Shown: positions 9,101 through 17,900 of the stretch, in pieces | Numbering within the stretch: the stretch's first letter is position 1 | How the letters are laid out: the number at the start of each line of letters is the position of its first letter | NCBI GenBank assembly: GCA_017476305.1 | Contig: JAFVAA010000925.1 | Span: forward strand, 1 to 23,426 | From: Lachnospiraceae bacterium | GTDB taxonomy: Bacteria > Bacillota > Clostridia > Lachnospirales > Lachnospiraceae | Direction of reading: 5' to 3' | DNA: 23,426 nt | The notes under the pieces: model-generated | Databases searched by the model: none | What the model was told of the DNA's origin: nothing | The model's input: the letters and a program-made list of their open reading frames with translations, nothing else | Translations under genes and position numbers: made by a program

Positions 9101-9444
9101 TCAATGCGGAAATCATGAAAGAGCTCCTTGCCATGCGTGAAATGGAAGTGGATCATGCGGAGAACGGGCAGCTTGTACTTGAAATGTTTGAAAAAAGTGA
9201 AGAAAATTATTATGACGCAATCTTAATGGATGTTCGTATGCCTGTGATGGATGGGCTTGCAGCGACGCAGGCGATTCGTGCACTCTCTCGTCCTGATGCA
9301 AAGGCAGTACCGATCATCGCCATGACGGCAAACGCCTTTGATGAAGATGTGCAGCATTCCCTACAGGCGGGCATGAACGCACACCTGTCAAAGCCCGTGG
9401 AGCCGGAGCATCTGTATGAGACATTAGAGACTTTGATTCAATAG
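6178..9444 (+). CDS. Membrane hybrid histidine kinase with helical extracytoplasmic sensor (HK2)
   Basis: The start is set at ATG 6178 because GGAGG (6167-6171) precedes it; the upstream TTG at 6151 lacks a site. The product is 1088 residues. Transmembrane helices at about 17-38 and 226-246 enclose a ~190-residue helical domain resembling four-helix-bundle chemoreceptor sensors. A cytoplasmic block at about 292-553 (VIRSNMTTG, SRNPLTGDV, FYMLLKSDITDVL) looks like two PAS-type domains and is shared with HK3. HisKA follows with His589 in SHEIRTPMN, then the ATPase (DTGIGM, STGLGM), REC1 with Asp880 in LVDWKMP and REC2 with Asp1018 in LMDVRMP. It lies 31 bases after HK1 and 19 before a ferredoxin. 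The signal is unknown, and no output domain other than REC is present. Confidence 0.92.
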   Translation: MNRDRNGATPHGPRIRAINIVSALFAILIAVLLILSSRWFDKAYEDARGATEKYVTSEMAATMLKQSSDNLTTQVRLYTITQDPDYLRAYFAEVATSNREKAVETLHQYLSDTEAYGDLENALENSVELMEREYYAMVLVLDATDGQIEPGMEALETVKLTAKDQSLDASEKLALAITLTHGEEYQRYDSKIDEYVNLCVESLRMDQEKEQSESVLALARMRINQYVCVLFLVIAILLQGILTNIYIVRPIDGSVKLLSEDQSLMLRGAYEIQYLESAYNSMYEQKLERKEQEQILYDSMLEHFNSISDESLTVIRSNMTTGLIEEIRGHDLYPSDYVGNTIAAYAQSRLDNLLVEEDKEIYTQTFDMEKLVERSARGEGAATMVAFTRRPSGRQCFVKYSGSASRNPLTGDVDAFGTETEYNYEMVNEVLDGKVLAEQYDMIAYLVSGYYGVTIGDATSKKRGSIFPKEPSGIYTDYITDQVLPVLVGDEKEKEKTCKALSFETIESELLENEPYIVDVDCEIDGEIFNKRFMYYTVDREKHFYMLLKSDITDVLRKQREHNELLADALFEAEQANIAKTAFLSSMSHEIRTPMNAIIGLDSIALKDPDISEQTREYLTKIGGSAKHLLNLINDILDMSRIESGRMVLSNEEFSFREMLEQINTMINGQCQDKGLSYDCRILGLVDDYYIGDDMKLKQVLINILGNSVKFTPEGGTVSFSVEKVAQFEDKATMRFVMKDTGIGMDKEYLPKIFEAFSQEDSGKANKYGSTGLGMAITKNIVEMMNGDIAVESEKGAGTTFTVTVTLKKTDKKAGYADNIRPQDMRILVVDDDEVDCEHARLILGEIGISADVSLSGTEAIEKVRLAHARQESYNLILVDWKMPKQDGIEVTRKIREIVGDDSAIIILTAYSWDDVKEEALEAGVDNFMAKPLFATGVLDEFQAAIQKKNIGKPEEVHRAELSGRRILLAEDVMINAEIMKELLAMREMEVDHAENGQLVLEMFEKSEENYYDAILMDVRMPVMDGLAATQAIRALSRPDAKAVPIIAMTANAFDEDVQHSLQAGMNAHLSKPVEPEHLYETLETLIQ

Positions 9445-9463
9445 GATTTGGGGCGAGGGTAAT

Positions 9464-9661
9464 ATGGATAGAGATATTGACATAGATGAGCATAGGTGTT
9501 TGGCTTGTGGAACATGTATTAAGTCTTGTCCTATGGAAGCAATACATATTTGGAACGATCGTTATGCAATGGTAATCAGCCACAAATGCAATAGATGTGG
9601 GAAATGTATAGCAGCCTGTCCGGTAAAATGTATTAGCAGGCAAAATAATAAAAGTTCGTGA
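9464..9661 (+). CDS. 2x[4Fe-4S] ferredoxin-like protein inside the kinase array
   Basis: A 65-residue protein with two classical cluster motifs, CLACGTCIKSCP (about 12-23) and CNRCGKCIAACP (about 42-53), spaced as in bacterial 2[4Fe-4S] ferredoxins. All eight cysteines are present, so two clusters are expected. The usual function is low-potential electron transfer in the cytoplasm; no partner oxidoreductase is encoded nearby. It sits 19 bases after HK2 and 15 before HK3 on the same strand, so it is almost certainly co-transcribed with kinases. A role in supplying a redox signal to them is attractive but only inferred from position. GCGAGGGT (9453-9460) is the likely ribosome binding site, close to the ATG. 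Confidence 0.9.
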   Translation: MDRDIDIDEHRCLACGTCIKSCPMEAIHIWNDRYAMVISHKCNRCGKCIAACPVKCISRQNNKSS

Positions 9662-9676
9662 AAGGAGATACGGGCA

Positions 9677-12600
9677 ATGAAAAGATTTCAGACCAATTTC
9701 TATGAAAAATTGTTTGGGGCCTTAGATAATAATGCAGTGATGATGCAGGTGGAGGAAGATGGTACTTATTATCCAATTTGGTGTTCCAATGAATTTACGG
9801 AAATGATGGAAGGGACACAGGAGGATTTTATCCGTATGGAGAGCGGTGGCACGATGAAAACTATTCATCCGGATGACCATGAGGATGTTGCCTACCTTTT
9901 CAAGCATCATAAGGCAAAGGACGGTTCAAACAGCCTGCAGATCCGTAAATATACGGCAAAGGGAAATGAAATTTGGGTAAATGTCCATTATGCCTTTGTT
10001 GTGGAGGATGGCGTACAGTATGCGTACTGCAATTACTCTGATATTACGGCAATCAAAAGACGGGAGGAGATTGCGGAAATAGCCCGAAAGGAACGGGAAT
10101 CCATAAGGGTTCTGCATGATATGATGAATTCAGGACCGTGGTATATGGATTTTGACGAAAATGGGGAAATGACCGGTGTTACATGGACAGCTACATTCCG
10201 CAGGATGGTAGGATATAAGGATACAGAGGATTTCCCCGACAGGCTGGAATCCTGGTCCGATCTGTTGCATGAGGACGACAGGGAGCGAGTCTTAAAGGAA
10301 TATTACGATACGATCAAAGATTACACAGGACAGAAAATCTATGATGTTGAGTATCGGCTGTTGACGAAAGACCGTGGTTTTCGATGGTTCCATGCGATTG
10401 GTCAGCTTTCACGTCGTGAAGACGGCTCTCCGGTCACTTATGTCGGGATGTTTATTGATATTACAGACCAGAAAGAGTTAGAGCAGAAGCTGGCAGAGCG
10501 TGAGCAGGAACAGGTTCTTTACAACAGTATGATGGATCAGTTCAATACGATTGCGGATGAAAGCCTCACCGTCATCCGTTCTAACATGACGACGGGACGG
10601 ATTGAGGAAGTCAGGGGACGCGATCTCTATCCGTCAGATGTTGCAGGTAATTCCATAGAGGCTTATGCCAAAAGCCGTTTAGAGAACCTCCTTGTGGAAG
10701 AAGACAGAAGATTATATACAGAGATTTTTGATGCGGAAAACCTTCTGAAGCGCAGTGAGAGCGGGCAGGGACCGGCGACAATGGTGGGCTTTAGCAAGCG
10801 TGCTTCCGGGAAACAGTGTTTTGTCAAGTTCTCCGGGAGTGTAAGCCGTAATCCGTTGACAGGAGATGTGGCTGCGTTTGGAATTGAAACGGAATATAAT
10901 GCCGAGATGGTAAATGAGGTACTGGATGAGAAAGTGCTTGCCAGACAGTATGACATGATTACTTATATTGTCAGCGGATATTATGGAGTAACGATTGGCG
11001 ATGCGGAAAAAATAGAAAAGGGAAGCATTTTTCCGAGGGAGCACAGCGGTGTCTACATGGATTATATCAAAGATCAGGTAATACCGGTTGTGGATGGCAC
11101 GGAGGAAGAAAAGGAGGCAATGCTGCATTCCCTTTCTATGGAAACCATTGAAGAAAAATTATTGGAAAGTGAACCTTATACTGTTGATGTGACCTGTAAC
11201 ATGGATGGAGAGATTTATAATAAGAGATTTATGTTCTACACCGTGGACAGAAAAAAACGCTTTTATATTTTATTAAAATCTGATATGACTGATGTTTTAC
11301 GGGAGCAGAGGGAAAGAAACGAACTGCTGGCAAACGCTTTACATGAGGCAGAGCAGGCGAATGTGGCAAAAACAGCATTTTTAAGCTCTATGAGCCATGA
11401 GATCAGAACGCCGATGAATGCGATCATCGGCCTGGACAGTATCGCCTTAAAAGATCCTGATGTGCCGGAACGGACAAGGGAGTATCTGACAAAGATCGGT
11501 GGAAGTGCCAAACATCTACTGAACTTAATCAACGATATTCTGGATATGAGCCGTATTGAAAGCGGACGTATGACGATCAAGCATGAGGAGTTTTCTTTCC
11601 GTGAGATGTTAGAGCAGATTAACACCATGATTCACGGTCAGTGTCAGGATAAGGGACTTAGTTTTGATTGCAGGATTAACGGACTTGTTGATGATTACTA
11701 TATCGGGGATGATATGAAATTAAAGCAGGTCATCATCAATATCCTGGGAAATGCCGTGAAATTCACACCGGAGGGCGGTACGGTTTCCTTTATTGTGGAG
11801 CCGGTTTCTCAGTTTGAAGATAAGGCTACGTTTCGATTTATTATGAAAGATACCGGAATCGGAATGAGTAAAGAATACCTGCCTAAAATCTTTGATACAT
11901 TTTCACAGGAGAATTCCGGCACAACAAATAAGTACGGAAGTACAGGCTTAGGGATGGCGATCACGAAAAATATTGTGGAAATGATGAACGGCGATATTAC
12001 CGTGGAAAGTGAAAAGGGAGTAGGCTCTGCCTTTACGGTTACCGTAACATTGAAAAGGACGGATAAGAAAGCGGAAGACACCGAGAAAATCCGTCCGCAG
12101 GATATGCGGATACTTGTGATTGATGACGATCCGATTGCCTGTGAACATGCGAAGCTGATTTTAGAAGAAGTCGGCATCGTGGCAGACAGCAGCTTAAGCG
12201 GTGCAGAAGCCATAGAAATGGTAAAGCTGCATCATGCAAGGCAGGAATCGTACAATCTGATTCTCGTAGACTGGAAGATGCCGGAGCAGGATGGTATCGA
12301 AGTCACAAAAAGGATCCGTGAGATTGTAGGCAATGATTCTGCGATTATTATCCTGACTGCGTATAGCTGGGATGATGTCATGGAGGAGGCACTTGCGGCA
12401 GGGGTGGACAGCTTTATGGCAAAGCCTTTGTTCGTATCCGGTATTATTGATGAGTTCAGTCAGGCGATCCAGAAAAAAGATATAGGGAAAATCAAAGAAG
12501 AACACCGTGCGGACTTGAACGGAAAGCATGTTTTAGTGGCAGAGGATGTGATTATCAATGCGGAGATTTTAAAAGAAATCCTGGGAATGAAAAATGTGGA

Positions 12601-12910
12601 TGTGGATCATGCGGAAAACGGTCAGATGGTCGTGGATATGTTTGCGGAAAGTCCGGAAAACTATTACGATGCCATTCTTATGGATGTACGGATGCCGGTC
12701 AAGGACGGGCTGGCTGCTACGGCAGAAATCCGTGCATTAGACAGACAGGATGCAAAAGAGATCCCGATCATAGCGATGACGGCAAACGCCTTTGATGAAG
12801 ATGTGCAGCACTCATTACAGGCAGGAATGAACGCACATCTGTCGAAACCGGTGGAGCCGGAGCATCTGTATGAGACGTTGGAAACATTGATTCGGGAGGA
12901 CAAAAAATGA
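9677..12910 (+). CDS. Cytoplasmic PAS-containing hybrid histidine kinase (HK3)
   Basis: A 1077-residue soluble kinase with no signal peptide or membrane helix. PAS1 spans about 18-130 and PAS2, a PAS_3-like domain ending GMFIDITDQKELEQ, spans about 145-268. The sensor block shared with HK2 lies at about 276-538. HisKA has His574 in SHEIRTPMN. The ATPase carries NILGNAVKF, DTGIGM and STGLGM. REC1 starts near 810 with Asp865 in LVDWKMP; REC2 starts near 951 with Asp1003 in LMDVRMP. From the shared block to the C-terminus it is a close paralogue of HK2, so one arose by duplication with replacement of the N-terminal input. AAAGGAGA (9661-9668) precedes the ATG. Its stop overlaps the HK4 start in ATGA, implying translational coupling. 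It would sense a cytoplasmic cue, type unknown. Confidence 0.92.
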   Translation: MKRFQTNFYEKLFGALDNNAVMMQVEEDGTYYPIWCSNEFTEMMEGTQEDFIRMESGGTMKTIHPDDHEDVAYLFKHHKAKDGSNSLQIRKYTAKGNEIWVNVHYAFVVEDGVQYAYCNYSDITAIKRREEIAEIARKERESIRVLHDMMNSGPWYMDFDENGEMTGVTWTATFRRMVGYKDTEDFPDRLESWSDLLHEDDRERVLKEYYDTIKDYTGQKIYDVEYRLLTKDRGFRWFHAIGQLSRREDGSPVTYVGMFIDITDQKELEQKLAEREQEQVLYNSMMDQFNTIADESLTVIRSNMTTGRIEEVRGRDLYPSDVAGNSIEAYAKSRLENLLVEEDRRLYTEIFDAENLLKRSESGQGPATMVGFSKRASGKQCFVKFSGSVSRNPLTGDVAAFGIETEYNAEMVNEVLDEKVLARQYDMITYIVSGYYGVTIGDAEKIEKGSIFPREHSGVYMDYIKDQVIPVVDGTEEEKEAMLHSLSMETIEEKLLESEPYTVDVTCNMDGEIYNKRFMFYTVDRKKRFYILLKSDMTDVLREQRERNELLANALHEAEQANVAKTAFLSSMSHEIRTPMNAIIGLDSIALKDPDVPERTREYLTKIGGSAKHLLNLINDILDMSRIESGRMTIKHEEFSFREMLEQINTMIHGQCQDKGLSFDCRINGLVDDYYIGDDMKLKQVIINILGNAVKFTPEGGTVSFIVEPVSQFEDKATFRFIMKDTGIGMSKEYLPKIFDTFSQENSGTTNKYGSTGLGMAITKNIVEMMNGDITVESEKGVGSAFTVTVTLKRTDKKAEDTEKIRPQDMRILVIDDDPIACEHAKLILEEVGIVADSSLSGAEAIEMVKLHHARQESYNLILVDWKMPEQDGIEVTKRIREIVGNDSAIIILTAYSWDDVMEEALAAGVDSFMAKPLFVSGIIDEFSQAIQKKDIGKIKEEHRADLNGKHVLVAEDVIINAEILKEILGMKNVDVDHAENGQMVVDMFAESPENYYDAILMDVRMPVKDGLAATAEIRALDRQDAKEIPIIAMTANAFDEDVQHSLQAGMNAHLSKPVEPEHLYETLETLIREDKK

Positions 12911-14955
12911 ACAGTAATATGATGGATTCGATTGATCAGATCGGCAATAATATGCCGGGTGGATTTTTCGTATATCTGGCAGAGGGCGACGAGGAAGTGA
13001 TTTATGTCAATGATGTTGTGCTTGACATCTTTGGCTGTAAATCGTTTGAGGAATGGAAGGAGCTCACCGGAGGCACATTTAAGGGAATGGTGCATCCGGA
13101 GGATGTAGCTCTGATGGAGGAGTCGATTGCGCTACAGGTATCGTCAAATAAAAAAGAACTGGACTACATTGAATACCGCATTATAAGGAAAGACGGTGAA
13201 GTCCGCTGGGTGGACGACTATGGCAGGCTTGTCCATACGGAGGAATACGGGGATGTTTTCTATGTGCTGCTTAGGGATATTACGGATATGCACACAGACC
13301 GTGACGAAAACCGTCGCAGGGAGGATGTGATAGAAGGACTTAGTGCGGATTATAAATCGATCTATCTTGTAAACCTTGATAGCGGGGATATGATGCCCTA
13401 TCAGTTGGAACACAGTTATTTTGGTAAAATAGCAAAAGAGATATATGAGGAGGATCTGAAAAAAGCCGATTGGAAAACGATCCCCCCGATCTATGCTGAA
13501 AGATATGTCATTAAAGAGGACAGGGAGCTTTTTCTGAAAGAAATGCAGTCGCAAAGGATCAAAGAGCGGCTTTTAGAGAAAAGTGCATATACCGTGAATT
13601 ACCGGAGTATAGAAGACGATGGAAATATCGCATATATCCAGATGTCGATTGTTCCTGTTCATAATGATTCGCTGCACCGCTACGCTGTGATGGGATTTCG
13701 TGATATTACGGAGCAGATCATGGCTGCACAGAAGGAAGTGGCAGATAAGCTGAATATGGAAATGGCGTTAGAAAGGGAGAAGCACGCAAATGAGATCAAA
13801 TCCTCCTTTTTATTTAATATTTCTCATGACATCCGCACACCGATGAATGCGATCGCAGGTTTTACCGGTCTGGCAAAACGGCATATAAATGAGCCGGACC
13901 GTCTGGAAGAATACCTTGATAAAGTAGAGGAATCCAATCATTATCTGTTGTCACTGAACGATGACCTTCTGGAAATGAGCCGCCTTGACTATGGCCGTAT
14001 CGAAGTCAGGGAAGAGGTCTGCGATCTGCGGGAGGAGCTTAATATCGTGATTGATATGTTCCGGGCACAGGCGGAGGAAAAACAGATCACCATTTCAGAG
14101 GATTTTGAAATTCAGGAACAGAAGGTATATGTGGATGCCTCCCGTTTTGAGAGGATCATGGGAAATCTGCTCAGCAATGCAGTAAAATTTACACCAAATG
14201 GCGGAAAGGTAAAAGTGGCTGCGAGGAAAAAACAGGTTTCTGATTCCGGATATGCCCGGTTTGAGTTTACGGTTGCCGATAATGGAATCGGAATGTCGGA
14301 TGAGTTCATGAAACGCATCTATGAGGCGTTCGAGCGGGAGGAAAGCTCTACAAAAACGGGGTACTCCGGAACAGGCCTGGGGCTTTCCATCACAAAACAG
14401 CTTTTGGATATTTTGGGAGGATCGATCACGGTCAACAGCAAAAAGGGCGAAGGCTCTACTTTTATTGTAAACTTTCCGCTAAAGTTAGCAGATGGAAAGC
14501 AGGAAAAAAGCGCAGAAGATATAGTACCTGAAGAAACATCAAAGGAGACAGGGGAACATCGGATCTTATTAGTAGAGGATATAGAGATCAACCGGATGCT
14601 TGCCGAAACTCTTTTAACAGAAGAAGGGTTCTTAGTCGATTCCGTGCCGGATGGAAGTGATGCCGTAGAGGAGATCAGGAATCATCCGGAATGGTACTAT
14701 GACCTGGTTTTGATGGATATACAGATGCCGGTCATGAATGGCTATGAGGCGACGAGACTGATCCGGGCAATGGGAAGAAAGGATACGGCGGTGTTGCCAA
14801 TCATCGCATTAAGTGCGAATGCCCGTGATGAAGATAAGCGGATGAGCATGGAAAGCGGGATGAATTCCCATGTGGCAAAGCCTTTTGATATGGATCATCT
14901 GCTTAAAACAATCAATGAACATATCGGGGAAAGTAAGAAAAGCAGGGAAATTTAA
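12907..14955 (+). CDS. PAS-containing hybrid histidine kinase with a single receiver (HK4)
   Basis: A 682-residue soluble kinase. A PAS_3-like domain lies at about 15-130 (MVHPEDVALME, YRIIRKDGEVRWVDDYGR, LLRDITDM). A second, more divergent PAS-like region lies at about 140-272, ending VMGFRDITEQ. HisKA has His307 in SHDIRTPMN, and the ATPase has NLLSNAVKF, DNGIGM and GTGLGLSI. One receiver at about 551-672 has Asp604 in LMDIQMP. Unlike HK1-HK3 it has one REC, and its kinase core (SHDIRTPMN, FEREESST) is nearer HK5 than HK1-HK3. The ATG overlaps the HK3 stop by four bases, so it is probably translated by coupling from HK3. The C-terminus is a short charged tail. Confidence 0.92.
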   Translation: MNSNMMDSIDQIGNNMPGGFFVYLAEGDEEVIYVNDVVLDIFGCKSFEEWKELTGGTFKGMVHPEDVALMEESIALQVSSNKKELDYIEYRIIRKDGEVRWVDDYGRLVHTEEYGDVFYVLLRDITDMHTDRDENRRREDVIEGLSADYKSIYLVNLDSGDMMPYQLEHSYFGKIAKEIYEEDLKKADWKTIPPIYAERYVIKEDRELFLKEMQSQRIKERLLEKSAYTVNYRSIEDDGNIAYIQMSIVPVHNDSLHRYAVMGFRDITEQIMAAQKEVADKLNMEMALEREKHANEIKSSFLFNISHDIRTPMNAIAGFTGLAKRHINEPDRLEEYLDKVEESNHYLLSLNDDLLEMSRLDYGRIEVREEVCDLREELNIVIDMFRAQAEEKQITISEDFEIQEQKVYVDASRFERIMGNLLSNAVKFTPNGGKVKVAARKKQVSDSGYARFEFTVADNGIGMSDEFMKRIYEAFEREESSTKTGYSGTGLGLSITKQLLDILGGSITVNSKKGEGSTFIVNFPLKLADGKQEKSAEDIVPEETSKETGEHRILLVEDIEINRMLAETLLTEEGFLVDSVPDGSDAVEEIRNHPEWYYDLVLMDIQMPVMNGYEATRLIRAMGRKDTAVLPIIALSANARDEDKRMSMESGMNSHVAKPFDMDHLLKTINEHIGESKKSREI

Positions 14956-14976
14956 CATAATGAGGGGGGACAGTTT

Positions 14977-17900
14977 GTGAAAAAGAATGATGATGAAAAG
15001 GATGGAAGCAGTTCAGGACTTGGACAGTATCTTTCGCCATTTTCAGTATGGGCGTTGTCTTTCGGATGTGCGGTAGGCTGGGGTTCATTTGTGATGCCGG
15101 GTACGACATTTTTACCGAAGGCAGGTCCACTTGGAACGGCACTCGGTATTTTGATCGGAGCAGTTGTCATGTTCATTATAGGCATGAATTATCACTATCT
15201 GATGAATAAATATCCGGATGCAGGGGGGACGCTTACTTATTCCATTAAAACATTCGGTTATGATCATGGTTTTTTAAGTTCGTGGTTTCTTATTTTGGTT
15301 TATATTGCTATCATTTGGGCAAATGCGACCGCACTTGCCCTGATTGCCAGAAATCTTTTTGGTGGATTGTTTCAGTTTGGATTTCATTATCAGGTTTTGG
15401 GCTATGATGTTTATTTGGGAGAAGTTTTACTGACGATGGCAGCAATCCTTTTGCTTGGATTCGTCTGTATCCGTGGAAAAAGGCTGGCAGTAGGGCTGCA
15501 GACAGTATTGGCACTGGTTTTGTTCTTTGGAGTAGTGATCTGTGCTTATGCCGTGATGAAAGTCCATCATGGTGGAATAAGCAGTATGGCACCGGCTTTT
15601 TCTGCGGATTTGAAACATCCGGTCAGGCAGGTTTTTTCGATTGTTGCATTGTCACCGTGGGCGTTTGTGGGTTTTGAGTCTGTTTCAAATTCTACGAAAG
15701 GTTTTAAGTTTTCAGTCAAAAAATCAATATGGATCATGTCAGCGGCACTTGTCTGTGGAACTATCGTTTATGTCCTGCTGACACAGATGGCAATCATGAT
15801 CCTGCCGGAAGGATATGCGGATTGGACGGATTATATTGCCGATTTGGGAAATTTGAGCGGACTTCCGGGACTTCCTACCTTTTTCGCTGTTCATGCTGCT
15901 ATTGGACAAAAGGGAATCTTTCTCTTAGGGGTTGCGGCAATGGCGGGAATTGTTACGGGGCTGGTTGGAAACTATATTGCAGCCAGCAGGCTGTTATATA
16001 CAATGGCAGAGGATAATATTCTGCCAAAGTGGTTTGGAAAATTGAATGAGGACGGAAGTCCGAAAAATGCATTTCTGTTCCTGATGGCGATTTCATTACC
16101 AATTCCATTTTTTGGAAGGACGGCGATAGGCTGGATTGTGGACGTGAATACCGTGGGTGCTACGATTGCTTATGGTTATACCTCTGCTGCGGCTTTTGTA
16201 AATGCCAAAAAGGAAAAGAACTTAAAAGTACAGATAACAGGATTTTTGGGCCTTGTAATGTCGGTGGTATTTTTCTTTTATTTTATGGCGTTGTCCTCCG
16301 GCGCAATGGCTACGGAATCTTATCTGATTCTTGAGTTTTGGTGTATTTTAGGATTTGTATATTTCCGGTATATGTTCGGCAAGGATAAAGACAGGCGGTT
16401 TGGAAAATCTACCATAGTGTGGATCGGATTTCTGTTTTTGATCTTTTTTACTTCCCTTGTATGGGTAAAGCAGGCAACGGATGACATGACGGAGATCGTG
16501 GTACATAATATCAGCGGATATTATGAGAGGAATAATCCGGATCAGGACATGGGGCAGATCATGGATGCTGAAAAATATATGGCTGAGCAGCTAAAGGAGG
16601 CTGACCGTGTGCATACACGGAACAGTATTATCCAGATGGGGCTGAATGTGATCGCTCTTGCCATTATGTTCAGTATTTATTCAACGATGTCCAGACGTGA
16701 AAAGCAGATGGAGGTTGAAAAGTACCAGGCGGAGGAAAGCAGTAAGGCAAAGGGGGCTTTTCTGTCAAATATGTCACATGATATACGAACCCCCATGAAT
16801 GCGATTATAGGGTATATCAATCTGGCGGAGAGGGATGGGAATAACCTGCCTAAAATGCAGGAATATCTTGCAAAGATAAAAACTTCCAGCCATCATCTTT
16901 TGGCACTGATCAATGATGTACTTGAAATGAGCCGTATCGAAAGCGGCAAAATGGATTTAGAGCCGATAGCGGTTGATCTAAAGAAAACATTGATGGAAGT
17001 ACAGGATATGTTTTCAACACAGATGGAGGAAAAGAATATCCATTTTCGTGTGGATGTATCCCATGCAAAGAGAAGTCTGGTATATTGTGATAAGAACCGT
17101 TTGAACCGGGTACTCTTAAATCTTTTAAGCAATGCCTATAAATTCACGCCGGAGGGTGGAAATGTTTCTGTATCCTTATGGCAGATTGACGATGGGGATA
17201 AAGAGTATGGAAGATATGAACTCCGTGTAGCGGACAGCGGGATCGGTATGACAAAGGAGTTTGCCGCAAAAGTTTTTGAGGCATTTGAAAGAGAGAGGAC
17301 TTCCACGGTCAGCGGTATTCAGGGAACGGGACTTGGCATGGCGATCACAAAGAGCATTATTGACCTGATGGGTGGCACAATCGAAGTCAATACGGCTCCG
17401 GATGCCGGAACGGAATTTGTGATCCGTGTGAGATTTAAGCTGCAAGAGGGGAATGCTGTTTCCTCTGAAGATACAGTGGGAGAGGATGATATTCAAAGTC
17501 TTGCACCGGATTTTTCCAAAATGCGTCTGCTCTTAGTGGAGGATATGGAAATCAACAGGGAAATTGCCTATGAAATCCTTTCAAACATGGGTTTTGCTGT
17601 TGAAATGGCTGAAAACGGAAAAGAGGCAGTCGATAAAGTGAGGGAATCCTCGCATGGCTATTATGATGCCGTGCTGATGGATATACAGATGCCGGTCATG
17701 AATGGATATGATGCCACAAAAGAGATCAGGAAACTGGAGGATTCGGAACTTGCAAAAATTCCTATTCTTGCCATGACAGCGAATGCGTTTTCTGAAGATG
17801 TCAGAAGGGCAGAAGATGTCGGCATGAATGGGCATATAGCAAAGCCGATCAATCTTGAGGATTTGCAGGAGAAATTAAAAAGTGTCTTTTCGGAAAAGGG

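Noticed and set aside
9464..9661. The ferredoxin gene as a fragment of a larger iron-sulfur enzyme
   Set aside because: It has its own start and stop, both complete cluster motifs and the normal length of a free-standing small ferredoxin.
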